A stretch of DNA of 64,000 bases from UBA1847 sp942492205 (GCA_942492205.1 CALODT010000001.1:1488001-1552000); one strand, 5' to 3'. Shown: positions 41,445-50,040, counted from the stretch's first letter. Translations and numbers: made by a program. The notes: generated by a model from the sequence alone, not told the origin.

Positions 41445-43267
41445 GACACCTTCCTGCGCGAGTCCCTTTTACGGTCAGATTCCGTCAACAGCTTCATCCG
41501 CAGCCGGAGATTCTTCGGCGTTACTTCGAGCAGTTCATCGTCGTCGAGAAATTCGAGCGATTGTTCCAGTGAGAAACGCGTCGGTGGCGTTAGTACCAGA
41601 TTTTCGTCAGTACCGGCGGCGCGGACGTTGGTCAGCTGTTTGGCTTTGGTGGGATTCACAACCAGGTCGTTGGAGCGCTGGTGGATGCCAATGATCATAC
41701 CTTCATAAACAGGGGCACCGTGCCCGATGAACAAGCGACCACGTTCCTGCAAGTTGAACAGTGCATAAGCAAGCGCTTTGCCGTGCGCCATCGAGACGAG
41801 CGCGCCGTTATTGCGCTGCCCGATTGCGCCGGGAACGCGCGGCGCGTACTCGTGAAAGACGCTATAAATCAGGCCGGTGCCGGACGTGGCGGTCAGGTAG
41901 TCGGTGCGAAAGCCAATGAGGCCGCGCGTCGGAATTCGGTAATCGAGTCGCATACGGCCTCGGCCATCCGGCAGCATGTCGAGGAGTTCGCCCTTGCGGT
42001 CGGCCAGGCGGGTCATGACGGCGCCCTGGTAAGACTCCTCGAAGTCGACGGTCAGTTGCTCCCAGGGCTCATGCTCGACACCGTCCACGTCATGCATGAT
42101 GACTTCAGGCCTGGAGACGGCAAGCTCGAAACCTTCGCGGCGCATCGTTTCGACCAGCACGGACAGGTGCAGCTCGCCGCGGCCGGAAACCCGGAATTTG
42201 TCCGGATCGTCGGTGTCATCCACCCGCAGTGCAACGTTGTGCTTGAGTTCCTGCTCTAATCGCTCGCGAATCTGCCGGCTTGTCAGGAACTTGCCGTCCT
42301 GACCGGCGAACGGCGACTTGTTGACCTGGAAGGTCATGCTGACGGTCGGCTCGTCAACGCTCAGTGCCGGCAGCGCGTCTTCCTCACCGGGCGTGCACAG
42401 AGTATCGGAGATACCGAGCTTGTCGATTCCGCTGAACACGACGATGTCGCCGGCAGACGCGGACTCGACGCGTTGCCTCTTGAGTCCATGAAAGCCGAAC
42501 AGATCAAGTACGCGGGCTCGCCGCGCCGTACCACCGGGCGCGACGACGCTCACCGAGGAGTTGGCCCGCAGCGTGCCCCGGCTGATGCGGCCGATGCCTA
42601 GCACGCCTACATAGGTGTCGTAGTCGAGGCTCGATACCTGCAGTTGTAATGGCCCGTCGGCATCCACGTCGGGTGGCCGCACGTGTTGCACGATGGTCTC
42701 GAACAGCGGTGTCATATCGCCATCGCGTACGTCAGCGCTGACGCCGGCATAGCCGTTGAGCGCCGAGGCGAAAATGATGGGAAAGTCGAGTTGCTCGTCC
42801 GTAGCGCCGAGGCGGTCAAACAGGTCGAAGGTCTGGTCGAGTACCCAGTCGGGTCGGGCTCCGTCACGATCGATCTTGTTGACGACCACGATGGGCACGA
42901 GACCCTGGGCAAATGCCTTCTCCGTCACGAAGCGTGTCTGGGGCATCGGTCCTTCAACGGCATCGACGAGCAGTAACACGCTGTCGACCATGGAAAGCAC
43001 ACGCTCGACCTCGCCACCGAAATCAGCATGACCGGGTGTGTCGACGATGTTGATGCGGTACTCATTCCATTTCACCGACGTGTTCTTCGCCAGGATGGTG
43101 ATGCCCCGCTCGCGTTCCAGGTCACTCGAGTCCATGACCCGATCGGGCACGGCAGCGCGCGGGCCCAGGGTGCCTGATTGTTGTAGCATCTGGTCTACAA
43201 GCGTGGTCTTGCCATGATCAACGTGGGCGATGATCGCGATATTGCGAAGTCTGGAAATGTCAGGCAT
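41441..43267 (-). CDS. typA: GTPase TypA/BipA
   Basis: A 608-residue translational GTPase. G1 AHVDHGKTTLVDQML, G3 DTPGHADFGGEVERV, G4 NKIDRDGARP, and the EF-G-like C-terminal domains plus GHGAPVYEGMIIGIHQRSNDL. It associates with ribosomes under stress and is needed for biogenesis at low temperature. Full length. First gene of the typA-srkA pair and divergent from the DUF1684 gene. Confidence 0.97.
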   Translation of the reverse strand: MPDISRLRNIAIIAHVDHGKTTLVDQMLQQSGTLGPRAAVPDRVMDSSDLERERGITILAKNTSVKWNEYRINIVDTPGHADFGGEVERVLSMVDSVLLLVDAVEGPMPQTRFVTEKAFAQGLVPIVVVNKIDRDGARPDWVLDQTFDLFDRLGATDEQLDFPIIFASALNGYAGVSADVRDGDMTPLFETIVQHVRPPDVDADGPLQLQVSSLDYDTYVGVLGIGRISRGTLRANSSVSVVAPGGTARRARVLDLFGFHGLKRQRVESASAGDIVVFSGIDKLGISDTLCTPGEEDALPALSVDEPTVSMTFQVNKSPFAGQDGKFLTSRQIRERLEQELKHNVALRVDDTDDPDKFRVSGRGELHLSVLVETMRREGFELAVSRPEVIMHDVDGVEHEPWEQLTVDFEESYQGAVMTRLADRKGELLDMLPDGRGRMRLDYRIPTRGLIGFRTDYLTATSGTGLIYSVFHEYAPRVPGAIGQRNNGALVSMAHGKALAYALFNLQERGRLFIGHGAPVYEGMIIGIHQRSNDLVVNPTKAKQLTNVRAAGTDENLVLTPPTRFSLEQSLEFLDDDELLEVTPKNLRLRMKLLTESDRKRDSRRKVS

Positions 43268-43324
43268 TTGAATTAGGCTCGGTAAGCAGGCGGCGGATTA
43301 TAGAGAGCCCACCTCCGAATTGAT

Positions 43325-44266
43325 ATGGCAGCGATTATGAGACCAATGAAGAGCTTAACAGCGGCATTTCTGGCCGTGCTGGTGCTCGGCGCCTGCAGCA
43401 AGGCTGAGCCGGCGCTGGACCCCCAGGCCTACGAGCAACAGGTCATGGAATGGCGCGCCGGCCGGCTTTCGAGGCTGGTGGCGCCAAACGGGTTTTTGAA
43501 CCAGGTTGGTCTGTTCTGGCTGGATAGCGGGACCTACAGGATTGGCGCCGGCCCGGAGAACGAGATTCGGCTCCCGGAAAAAGCGGCGCAGGACGTTGGC
43601 GAACTGCGCGTAAGCGCGGACGGCGTGTTCATGACGGTGCGAGAGGGCGTGCAAGTCCTGCATGCTGATGAGCCGGTCCAGAGCATCCTGATTGCGGATG
43701 ACACCACGCCTGAGCCGGTTCAGCTCCAGCATGGCTCGATCGCCTGGACGGTGATCAAGCGAGACGAGCGGTTCGCCGTTCGCGTGCGCGACTACGAGCA
43801 CCCCTTCGTTGCGAGCTTTGGCCCGCTCCCATACTTCCCGGTGGACCTGGCATTGCGCGTGCGGGGAGAGTTGAAGCGCTATGACACCCCGCGAATTGCC
43901 AACGTCGGCACTGTCATCGAGGGACTCGGTTACCACCCTGAATCGCCCGGCGTCGTCGAGTTCAGGATTGGTGGGCAACTGTATTCCCTGGAGGCTTATG
44001 CGTCCGGCGACCAGCTGTTCTTTGTTTTTGGCGACGCGACAAATCGTGACGACACCTACGGAGCGGGGCGCTTCCTGTACGCCGACCTACCCGGTGAGGA
44101 CGGCGTGACGGTACTGGATTTCAACCGCTCCTACAGTCCGCCGTGTGCGTTCAACGATTTCTCGACCTGTCCCGTGGCGTCGCCAAGGAATCGTCTGCCG
44201 ATTCGCATCGAGGCCGGCGAGAAATACGACCCGGCGCTGCACTATTCGCCGGGTGCTAGTCCCTGA
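43325..44266 (+). CDS. DUF1684 lipoprotein
   Basis: A 313-residue protein. A lipobox LVLGAC gives the lipidated Cys near residue 24; ATGs at residues 1, 5 and 9 leave the exact start open. The DUF1684 signature is seen in PLPYFPVDLALRVRGELK, FNRSYSPPCAFNDFSTCPVASPRNRLPI and RIEAGEKY. Function unknown; the domain often appears in secreted or lipidated proteins. Its 3' end overlaps the end of the gene on the other strand by 11 bases. Confidence 0.88.
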   Translation: MAAIMRPMKSLTAAFLAVLVLGACSKAEPALDPQAYEQQVMEWRAGRLSRLVAPNGFLNQVGLFWLDSGTYRIGAGPENEIRLPEKAAQDVGELRVSADGVFMTVREGVQVLHADEPVQSILIADDTTPEPVQLQHGSIAWTVIKRDERFAVRVRDYEHPFVASFGPLPYFPVDLALRVRGELKRYDTPRIANVGTVIEGLGYHPESPGVVEFRIGGQLYSLEAYASGDQLFFVFGDATNRDDTYGAGRFLYADLPGEDGVTVLDFNRSYSPPCAFNDFSTCPVASPRNRLPIRIEAGEKYDPALHYSPGASP

Positions 44267-45494
44267 TCTCGAAGCTCAGGCCGGCATTGTCCTGGAGGCG
44301 TTTCAACAGGGGCTCGGCCATCGACGAAGCGGGCGTCCACACCCCGCCACCGACCTTGATGTCGTCTTTGGCGAGGCACACGGCGCACTCGCTGAGCATC
44401 TTGCTGGTTGAGCCGTACCCAGGATCCTGATCGCCCGTAATGCGCGAGCGGAGCAGGCGGCCATCGGGCAGGACGCCGATCTGGGCCAGGTTGAAGAAAC
44501 CTTTCTGCTGCAATTCCTCATCCGGACCTTCACCGGGCTCCGGCAACACGAATTTCTGCAGCAGTTTCCTGGTCACGGAGAATGACGCACCGACAACCAG
44601 CGAGCCGAGGGCCGCGGTCATCGCGACGCCTTTCGCCCAACCGACGGGCCCATCGCCGGTCATCACGGCTTCCCGGTAGCGAAAGCTCTTGCCATAGGGA
44701 TAGCCCAGCAGCGCGTGGCTTCGGCGTACAACCTTCGTATTCACGGCAGCCATGACGAAGGGTGCTGTCCAGGATTGCGCGGCATCATCGTAGACGACAT
44801 TCTGCTGGTCGCGATCGTCCGGGCCGTCGCGCTCTCCTTCCGGATTCAATGAATACGGGCTGACAAGCACACGGGCTATCGACTTGTCCTTGCGACTTTC
44901 CTCGATCAGGTTGATGAGGCTCGCCACGGTACCGCCGCTGGCCGTGCCCTTTGTCGCCTTGACGAGCAGCCTGATCGACTGACAGTAGTCGCCGAATCGT
45001 CGCTGCGCTTCTTGCTGCAGGAACCAGACGCCGATGTCCATGGGCACTGAATCGAAACCGCAGCAGTGAACGATTCGCGCCCCCGTTTCGGTCGCACGCT
45101 CATGATGCTCATCGATCATTTTCCGAATCCACTGTACTTCCCCGGCCAGGTCGCAGTAATGCGTACCGTTCTCGACGCAGGCTTCGACCAGGGCAGAGCC
45201 ATACAAGGCATATGGCCCAACCGTTGTAATGACGACGTTGGCACGGCGCACCATGTCCTGCAGGCTATCGGGGTTGAAGCTATCCGCGATGATGGTGGGG
45301 AGGTTTGCGGCATCCTCGCCGAGTTCGGCGCGAAGCGTATCGAGTTTCGACTGGCTGCGAGCGGCGATAGCCCAGCGTAAATCTTTGTCCGTGCCATAGC
45401 GGCGCAGCAGATACCTCGCGACCAGCGCACCGGTAAACCCGGTTGCGCCCCAAAGGATAATATCGAACTCTCTTGGCCTGTCTTCCTGGTTCAA
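44256..45494 (-). CDS. Saccharopine dehydrogenase-like NAD(P)-binding protein
   Basis: A 412-residue Rossmann protein. FDIILWGATGFTGALVARYL is the dinucleotide-binding motif; the C-terminal part matches the trans-acting enoyl-reductase-like/saccharopine-dehydrogenase-like family, which is not lysine-specific. Substrate unknown. TTG start overlapping the preceding stop (TTGA) couples its translation to the acetyltransferase gene. Confidence 0.85.
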   Translation of the reverse strand: MNQEDRPREFDIILWGATGFTGALVARYLLRRYGTDKDLRWAIAARSQSKLDTLRAELGEDAANLPTIIADSFNPDSLQDMVRRANVVITTVGPYALYGSALVEACVENGTHYCDLAGEVQWIRKMIDEHHERATETGARIVHCCGFDSVPMDIGVWFLQQEAQRRFGDYCQSIRLLVKATKGTASGGTVASLINLIEESRKDKSIARVLVSPYSLNPEGERDGPDDRDQQNVVYDDAAQSWTAPFVMAAVNTKVVRRSHALLGYPYGKSFRYREAVMTGDGPVGWAKGVAMTAALGSLVVGASFSVTRKLLQKFVLPEPGEGPDEELQQKGFFNLAQIGVLPDGRLLRSRITGDQDPGYGSTSKMLSECAVCLAKDDIKVGGGVWTPASSMAEPLLKRLQDNAGLSFEIRD

Positions 45495-45973
45495 AGCTTC
45501 ATCTCCAGCAGGGCGACTTCTTTATTGCCGCCTTCAGTTTGTTGTGTGCCGACCTGCACGAACCCGTATTTGCGGTGGTACTCCATCGACGACTCGTTTG
45601 GCGGTTGTAGGTTGACCTCGCAAGTCATTACCCCGGCGTCAGTGCCGACAACAGCAGCGAAGTCGTCGTACAGATGTGAAGCAACACCCATGCGACGCGC
45701 CGACCGGGCTACAGCCACTCTGTCGACGTAGGCGAAGTCGCGATAGCGCTCGACGAACCACAGGTAGTTCAGGCTCTGGTAGCTGAGGCCCGGACGCAAG
45801 CCGATGAGGAATCCGGCTAGTGAATCATCGATCCTGGCGACGCGAAAGTAGTGCGCATTGTCAGCGAACCATCGTACCTCCGTCCGGTCAATCTGACTGA
45901 CGTGCGGCACCGACGCCTCGTTGAGGGACCACACTGCGTCGAGATCGTTGTCGCTGACGTCTTTGATAAACAT
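45491..45973 (-). CDS. GNAT-family N-acetyltransferase
   Basis: A 160-residue GNAT protein. RVAVARSARRMGVASHLYDDF is motif A with the R-x-x-G-x-A acetyl-CoA loop; MTCEVNLQPPNESSMEYHRKYGFVQVG is motif B. Acceptor unknown. First of two coupled genes with the saccharopine-dehydrogenase-like protein. Confidence 0.88.
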   Translation of the reverse strand: MFIKDVSDNDLDAVWSLNEASVPHVSQIDRTEVRWFADNAHYFRVARIDDSLAGFLIGLRPGLSYQSLNYLWFVERYRDFAYVDRVAVARSARRMGVASHLYDDFAAVVGTDAGVMTCEVNLQPPNESSMEYHRKYGFVQVGTQQTEGGNKEVALLEMKL

Positions 45974-46113
45974 GGCGCTCAGTGTACCTGCCGCGGCCGG
46001 AAAAGACGCGTCGGCCTGCGGGAGGCGGCTGTAGCAAATACGGTTTTGGCAGTGCTAGGCTTGCTGCTGGCAGTACACGACGGCCGACGGCCGTGACAGA
46101 CACTGGAGGCACA

Positions 46114-46644
46114 ATGAACAAACGACTTTTGGCTATTCTCGGTTTCTTGCTGGTGATTACAGCCTGTGCGGGCGAACCAGAGGTCAGTGAGGCATCGCCT
46201 TTAAAAGTCGATCTCGATGCCGTCGTGGCTGCGGGAGTTGTGACGCCTGTGGACGGAATCACGGCGGCTGGGCAACCGGATGAGGCGGCTCTGAAGGTCT
46301 TCGCCGAGAGTGGCTATGCCGCGGTTATTGATCTTCGTACAGCCGGTGAGTCGCGTGGGCTTGACGAGCCGGCGGTCGTCGAAGCCCTGGGCATGGACTA
46401 CCTGTCGTTGCCCATCGGGCGCGATGGCATCAGTTTCGAGAGCGCGAAGTCGCTGGATGAACTTATTAGCCGGTATGATGCACCGGTCCTCGTGCATTGC
46501 GGCAGTTCGAACCGGGTAGGGGCGCTGCTGGCACTGCGTGCTAGTCTCGAGGGTGCCGATGATGAGGCGGCCCTGGAAACAGGCAGGGTTGGTGGCTTAA
46601 AGAGCCTCGAGGGTCGTGTTCGCGAAGTGCTTGGCGAGGATTGA
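46114..46644 (+). CDS. DUF442-like phosphatase-fold lipoprotein
   Basis: A 176-residue protein from ATG 46114, with TGGAGG at 46103-46108. A lipobox ITAC gives Cys18. The core resembles the DUF442/beta-lactamase-hydrolase-like phosphatase family: ITAAGQPDEAALKVFAESGYAAVIDLR and the loop HCGSSNR (C129, R134), where most relatives have a glycine before NR. A protein or small-molecule phosphatase anchored to the envelope is inferred; activity uncertain because of the altered loop. Confidence 0.82.
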   Translation: MNKRLLAILGFLLVITACAGEPEVSEASPLKVDLDAVVAAGVVTPVDGITAAGQPDEAALKVFAESGYAAVIDLRTAGESRGLDEPAVVEALGMDYLSLPIGRDGISFESAKSLDELISRYDAPVLVHCGSSNRVGALLALRASLEGADDEAALETGRVGGLKSLEGRVREVLGED

Positions 46645-46720
46645 CTTTTCTCTGCTCGAACGAAAAGACGCTGCGGGTCTCAATCGCGCGCATCTGTCTT
46701 CATGCAAAAGGATCTTCCAA

Positions 46721-47197
46721 ATGAATAGAACAATGGCACTGCTGGCCCTGCTGGGACTGGTTTCAGTATCGGCGGCCGAAGAACCGAGCGCTGGTGGGCT
46801 GGATTACGGTGATTTCTCATCCGCCACGCTCATGATCAAGGGCTGGGAGGCGTTGGGGGAGGGTAAGTATGATGACGCCGTGAAGCTGACCGAAAAATGC
46901 ATAGAACTTTACGAAGAACAGGCGCAAGCGATGCAGGCGTCACTGGATGAGAAACCATCGGCCGATGTCGTGAACGATTACTGGGCACTGAATGATGTTG
47001 GCACCTGCTATTTCATCATGGGCGAAGCCCTGGTGAAGTTAAGCAAGAAGGCCGAGGCGCTGCTTGCCTACAAGACAGTGCGAGATGAGCTCTACTATGC
47101 TCAGGCCTGGGACACTAAGGGCTGGCATTGGTCGCCGGCGGATGCGGCGTACCCGAAGGTCCAGATGCTGGAGTCGCAACAGAAAGTCGATTTCTAG
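46721..47197 (+). CDS. Small secreted TPR-like protein
   Basis: A 158-residue protein from ATG 46721 (MNRTMALLALLGLVSVSAAE), with signal peptide to about residue 19. YDDAVKLTEKCIELYEEQAQAMQ and EALVKLSKKAEALLAYKTVRDELYY look like TPR helices. A conserved-looking C-terminus WDTKGWHWSPADAAYPKVQML. Similar proteins are sometimes mislabelled beta-glucanase precursor. It lies immediately upstream of the glycoside hydrolase gene, so they are probably co-expressed. Confidence 0.78.
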   Translation: MNRTMALLALLGLVSVSAAEEPSAGGLDYGDFSSATLMIKGWEALGEGKYDDAVKLTEKCIELYEEQAQAMQASLDEKPSADVVNDYWALNDVGTCYFIMGEALVKLSKKAEALLAYKTVRDELYYAQAWDTKGWHWSPADAAYPKVQMLESQQKVDF

Positions 47198-47199
47198 GA

Positions 47200-48543
47200 A
47201 TGTCGATGAAAAGCACAACTATGGCTTGTTACGTCGCGCTCCTGTTCAGCTTGTGCGCTGCCGGCGCACTGGGCGATACGAAACTGGTGCCGGGTTCCAG
47301 GGTGCAGGTCGTCAAGGAATCCGATGGCACGTTCACACTGCTTCGTAATGGCGAACCGTACTTCGTCAAGGGCGCCGGCATTGCCACTGGACCAGGGCTG
47401 GGCGGTGACAACCTTCAGCTGCTGGCAGAATCAGGCGGGAATTCCGTTCGCACCTGGGGGATAGAGCATCTGCAACAGGTCGTCGATGGCAAGCCTTTTC
47501 TGGATCGTGCTCATGAATTGGGCATTTCCGTCACCGCGGGTTTCTGGGTTCAGCATGTGCGGCATGGCTTCGACTACTCCGACGCGCGCAGCATAGACGC
47601 ACAGCGAGCAGCGCTGCGTGAAGCCGTTTTGAAATACAGGGATCATCCCGCGCTGCTTGCATGGGGGCTGGGTAACGAGGTGGAGGCCTTCGAGCCCAAT
47701 GTGGAGGGCGAAGTAATCTGGCGAGAAATGAATCACCTGGCCGGCATCATCAAGGAACTGGATCCTCATCATCCGGTCATGACGGTAATCGCCGATGCCC
47801 CGCCGTCGGTAATTGCCGATATTCTCGAGCATTACCCGAACCTGGATATTCTGGGTGTCAATGTCTATGGAAATGCACCGGTTGCGGGCCAGAACCTCGT
47901 CGGTTCCGGTTGGACGGGGCCATACATGCTGACCGAATTCGGCGTGGCGGGGACATGGGAGGTCACTACGACAAAATGGGATGCGCCTGTTGAACCGGAT
48001 CCCAGCACCAAAGCCGCCGAGACCTACACGGCGTACACGATGGATCGCGACAACAACGTCGGCCGAACACTCGGATCCTACGTTTTTTTCTGGGGACACA
48101 AACAGGAAGCGACGGCCACGTGGTTTGGCATGTTTCTGCCGTCGGGCGAGAAGCTACCCCGGGTTGACGCGATGGCCTATGCCTGGTCGGGAAAATTTCC
48201 GCAAAATCGTGCTCCCAAGCTGAATTCTCTGGACACGCCGGTCGCTTTCAAAGCCGTCAAAGCCGGCGGCATGTCGTTCGCAGAAGTCGACTGCGTCGAT
48301 CGGGAAGGCGATGAACTACGCTACGTTTGGGACATTCGCGCGGAGAGCTCGGATCGCAAGATCGGCGGCGACCCGGAGGCCGCGCCGCCCTCCTTTACGG
48401 GTCTGATCGACAAAGGGCAGGGAAGTTCTCGAATAGAGTTCCGTGTTCCGAAGCGGCCCGGCGCCTACCGCGTGTTCATTACTGCCTACGACGGGCAGGG
48501 TGGAGCCGTCGCCCATAACCTGCCGTTCTACGTCGAGGACTGA
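47200..48543 (+). CDS. Secreted TIM-barrel glycoside hydrolase (clan GH-A)
   Basis: A 447-residue protein from ATG 47200. Signal peptide to about residue 25; TIM-barrel hydrolase domain about 35-330 with the acid/base E160 in WGLGNEVE and candidate nucleophile E246 in YMLTEFGV, a GH-A clan pattern like GH2/GH5. A C-terminal beta-sandwich-like domain (about 350-447) resembles Ig-type modules. Substrate cannot be told. Two bases after the TPR-like gene, so coupled. Confidence 0.85.
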   Translation: MSMKSTTMACYVALLFSLCAAGALGDTKLVPGSRVQVVKESDGTFTLLRNGEPYFVKGAGIATGPGLGGDNLQLLAESGGNSVRTWGIEHLQQVVDGKPFLDRAHELGISVTAGFWVQHVRHGFDYSDARSIDAQRAALREAVLKYRDHPALLAWGLGNEVEAFEPNVEGEVIWREMNHLAGIIKELDPHHPVMTVIADAPPSVIADILEHYPNLDILGVNVYGNAPVAGQNLVGSGWTGPYMLTEFGVAGTWEVTTTKWDAPVEPDPSTKAAETYTAYTMDRDNNVGRTLGSYVFFWGHKQEATATWFGMFLPSGEKLPRVDAMAYAWSGKFPQNRAPKLNSLDTPVAFKAVKAGGMSFAEVDCVDREGDELRYVWDIRAESSDRKIGGDPEAAPPSFTGLIDKGQGSSRIEFRVPKRPGAYRVFITAYDGQGGAVAHNLPFYVED

Positions 48544-48653
48544 TCGCGCTCGGTTGAACTCGCTGCGCGGTTCGATACGACGGTCAAAGGCCATGAAAAA
48601 AGCCGCCACTCGGGCGGCTTCGTTCGTTGTTGGTGGAGGTGGCGAGAATGGAT

Positions 48654-48742
48654 TCGCCGCCTGCGGCGACTCACCCCTGCGGGGCGCGCTGCGCGCGTCT
48701 GTCGGCCGCGTTGCGGCCTCGGTTGAACTCGCTGCGCGGTTC
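48654..48742. repeat. String of short palindromes inside each repeat unit
   Basis: Five small inverted repeats follow one another: TCGCCGC-CT-GCGGCGA (48654-48669), CCCC-TGC-GGGG (48674-48684), GCGCGCTGCGCGC (48684-48696), GGCCGC-GTT-GCGGCC (48704-48718) and GAAC...GTTC (48725-48742). Four share a TGC loop core. The block recurs 169 bases downstream at 48823-48911. Such packing is unusual and might be structured RNA or DNA. Confidence 0.8.
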
Positions 48743-48933
48743 GATACGACGGTCAAAGGCCATGAAAAAAGCCGCCACTCGGGCGGCTTCGTTCGTTGTT
48801 GGTGGAGGTGGCGAGAATGGATTCGCCGCCTGCGGCGACTCACCCCTGCGGGGCGCGCTGCGCGCGTCTGTCGGCCGCGTTGCGGCCTCGGTTGAACTCG
48901 CTGCGCGGTTCGATACGGCGGTCAAAGGCCATG

Positions 48934-48960
48934 AAAAAAGCCGCCACTCGGGGCGGCTTC
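48934..48960 (-). terminator. Intrinsic terminator of ssrA
   Basis: On the minus strand GCCGCC pairs with GGCGGC around a short loop, followed by six T. It starts 10 bases after the tmRNA 3' end. Nearly identical copies occur at 48765-48790 and 48596-48621 in the repeat. Confidence 0.88.
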
Positions 48961-48969
48961 GTTCGTTGT

Positions 48970-49330
48970 TGGTGGAGGTGGCGAGAATCGAACTCGCGTC
49001 CGCAAGCCCTACGCTACGGGGTCTACATGCTTATACCGTCTTTAATCTTACTGCGGGCTACCCGACGGGCAGGGAAAACCTGCAGCCAGCTCAGAAAGGT
49101 TTTAACGGTTTGAGCCCTGAGCATGCTCGCGCCGCGGTCCTGTGTCGGTGACTCCTGCGATCCGGACGCACAGGCACGATCCGGGCAGAAGGCATTTACT
49201 GGTTTTTAAGCAGCTAGTGCGTAGTTGTCGTCGTTGGCAACTATAAGTTTTACAGCTGGATTTACGAGGTTATCTGTTCCTCGGCATGCACCCGGAGTTT
49301 CGCGACCCACGTCGAAGCCATGTCACCCCC
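48970..49330 (-). ncRNA. ssrA: tmRNA (10Sa RNA)
   Basis: 361 bases. The tRNA-like ends pair as GGGGGTG with CACCTCC, including the G-U pair at position 3 recognised by alanyl-tRNA synthetase; T-arm GAGTTCGATTCTC and encoded CCA. The tag frame reads ANDDNYALAA then TAA; the usual gammaproteobacterial tag is ANDENYALAA, so Asp replaces Glu. With SmpB it rescues ribosomes on mRNAs lacking stop codons. smpB lies 126 bases upstream on the same strand. Confidence 0.97.
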
Positions 49331-49340
49331 AAGTCCGAAT

Positions 49341-49368
49341 AGTGTAGGGGCTAAAGCCGGAATTACAA
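49341..49368 (-). promoter_or_regulatory. Sigma-70 promoter of ssrA
   Basis: On the minus strand TTGTAA (49363-49368), 16-base spacer, TACACT (49341-49346), 10 bases before the tmRNA 5' end. Both hexamers are close to consensus. Confidence 0.7.
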
Positions 49369-49455
49369 TGCGGCAGCGCTCAGTTTCTGACGGCATCGCC
49401 CAGGACAGCATATAGAAATAACATTAATAAAAGCCATTAACTATATGAAAAAAAA

Positions 49456-49929
49456 CTATTTCTTAAGAATTCTTTCTTTCTGACGCTGCCAGTCCCGGTC
49501 CTTGTCGCTGGCACGTTTGTCATGTTGTTTCTTGCCTTTGGCGAGGCCAATGCTGAGCTTCGCGCGGCCTTTGTGCCAGTGCAGATCCAGCGGCACCAGT
49601 GTGAATCCTTTGCGCTCTACAGCACCGGTCAGGCGATCGAGCTCATGTCGGTGCAGCAGCAATTTCCGTGTGCGCGTCGGGTCTGCCTTGATATGCGTGG
49701 CGGTGGTCTTCAGTGGCGAGAAATGCGCACCCACCAGCCAGGCCTCGCCATTTCGCAAATGAACATAAGCCTCCGTCAGCTGGGCGCGACCCTCGCGCAT
49801 GCTTTTGGCTTCCCATCCCTCCAGAGACAGGCCGGCCTCCAACGTGTCCTCGATAAAGTAATCGTGGCGCGCCCGCCGATTAACGGCTATGACGTTTCCA
49901 GCGGGTTTCTTACCTTTCTTCTTGCTCAT
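49456..49929 (-). CDS. smpB: SmpB, tmRNA-binding protein
   Basis: A 157-residue protein: AVNRRARHDYFIEDTLEAGLSLEGWEAKSMREGRAQL, then KLSIGLAKGKKQHDKRASDKDRDWQRQKERI, the basic tail that occupies the decoding centre. It binds tmRNA and starts trans-translation. Normal length. Its neighbour ssrA lies downstream on the same strand, separated by an AT-rich 126-base gap holding the ssrA promoter. Confidence 0.97.
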   Translation of the reverse strand: MSKKKGKKPAGNVIAVNRRARHDYFIEDTLEAGLSLEGWEAKSMREGRAQLTEAYVHLRNGEAWLVGAHFSPLKTTATHIKADPTRTRKLLLHRHELDRLTGAVERKGFTLVPLDLHWHKGRAKLSIGLAKGKKQHDKRASDKDRDWQRQKERILKK

Positions 49930-49963
49930 TGATCTCGGGTCTATGCCAGGCGACAGCGAGCGG

Positions 49964-49969
49964 ATTATA
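49964..49969 (-). promoter_or_regulatory. -10 element of smpB
   Basis: TATAAT on the minus strand, 34 bases upstream of the smpB ATG. No clear -35. Start would be near 49957. Confidence 0.45.
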
Positions 49970-50040
49970 CGGGCAAAGCGTTGTCACACTCCCGGATTTG
50001 TATGAGAATCGCCGGATTCAGCGCCGATTTGAGAACAAGA

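Larger units (their letters stand above)
48551..48988. repeat. 169-bp tandem repeat (2.6 units) derived from the ssrA 3' end and terminator
   Basis: Two full units begin at 48551 and 48720 and a partial third at 48889, nearly identical at exactly 169-base spacing. Each carries the tmRNA terminator stem and the last 19 bases of ssrA: TGGTGGAGGTGGCGAGAAT at 48631-48649, 48800-48818 and, in the real gene, 48970-48988. The third unit has one extra G in the terminator stem. This fills the whole non-coding interval between the glycoside hydrolase and ssrA. Open frames in it on both strands are by-products of the repeat. Confidence 0.95.

Noticed and set aside
48551..48988. CRISPR array
   Set aside because: Units are 169 bases, lack short spaced repeats with unique spacers, and no cas genes are present.
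48551..48988. Integrated genomic island with att sites at ssrA
   Set aside because: No integrase, no mobile-element genes and no foreign composition lie between the ssrA-tail copies; kept only as a possible origin of the repeats.
48443..49151. Repetitive open frames on both strands within the tandem repeat and ssrA
   Set aside because: They repeat the same peptide because the DNA repeats and run into tmRNA; no start signals or family.
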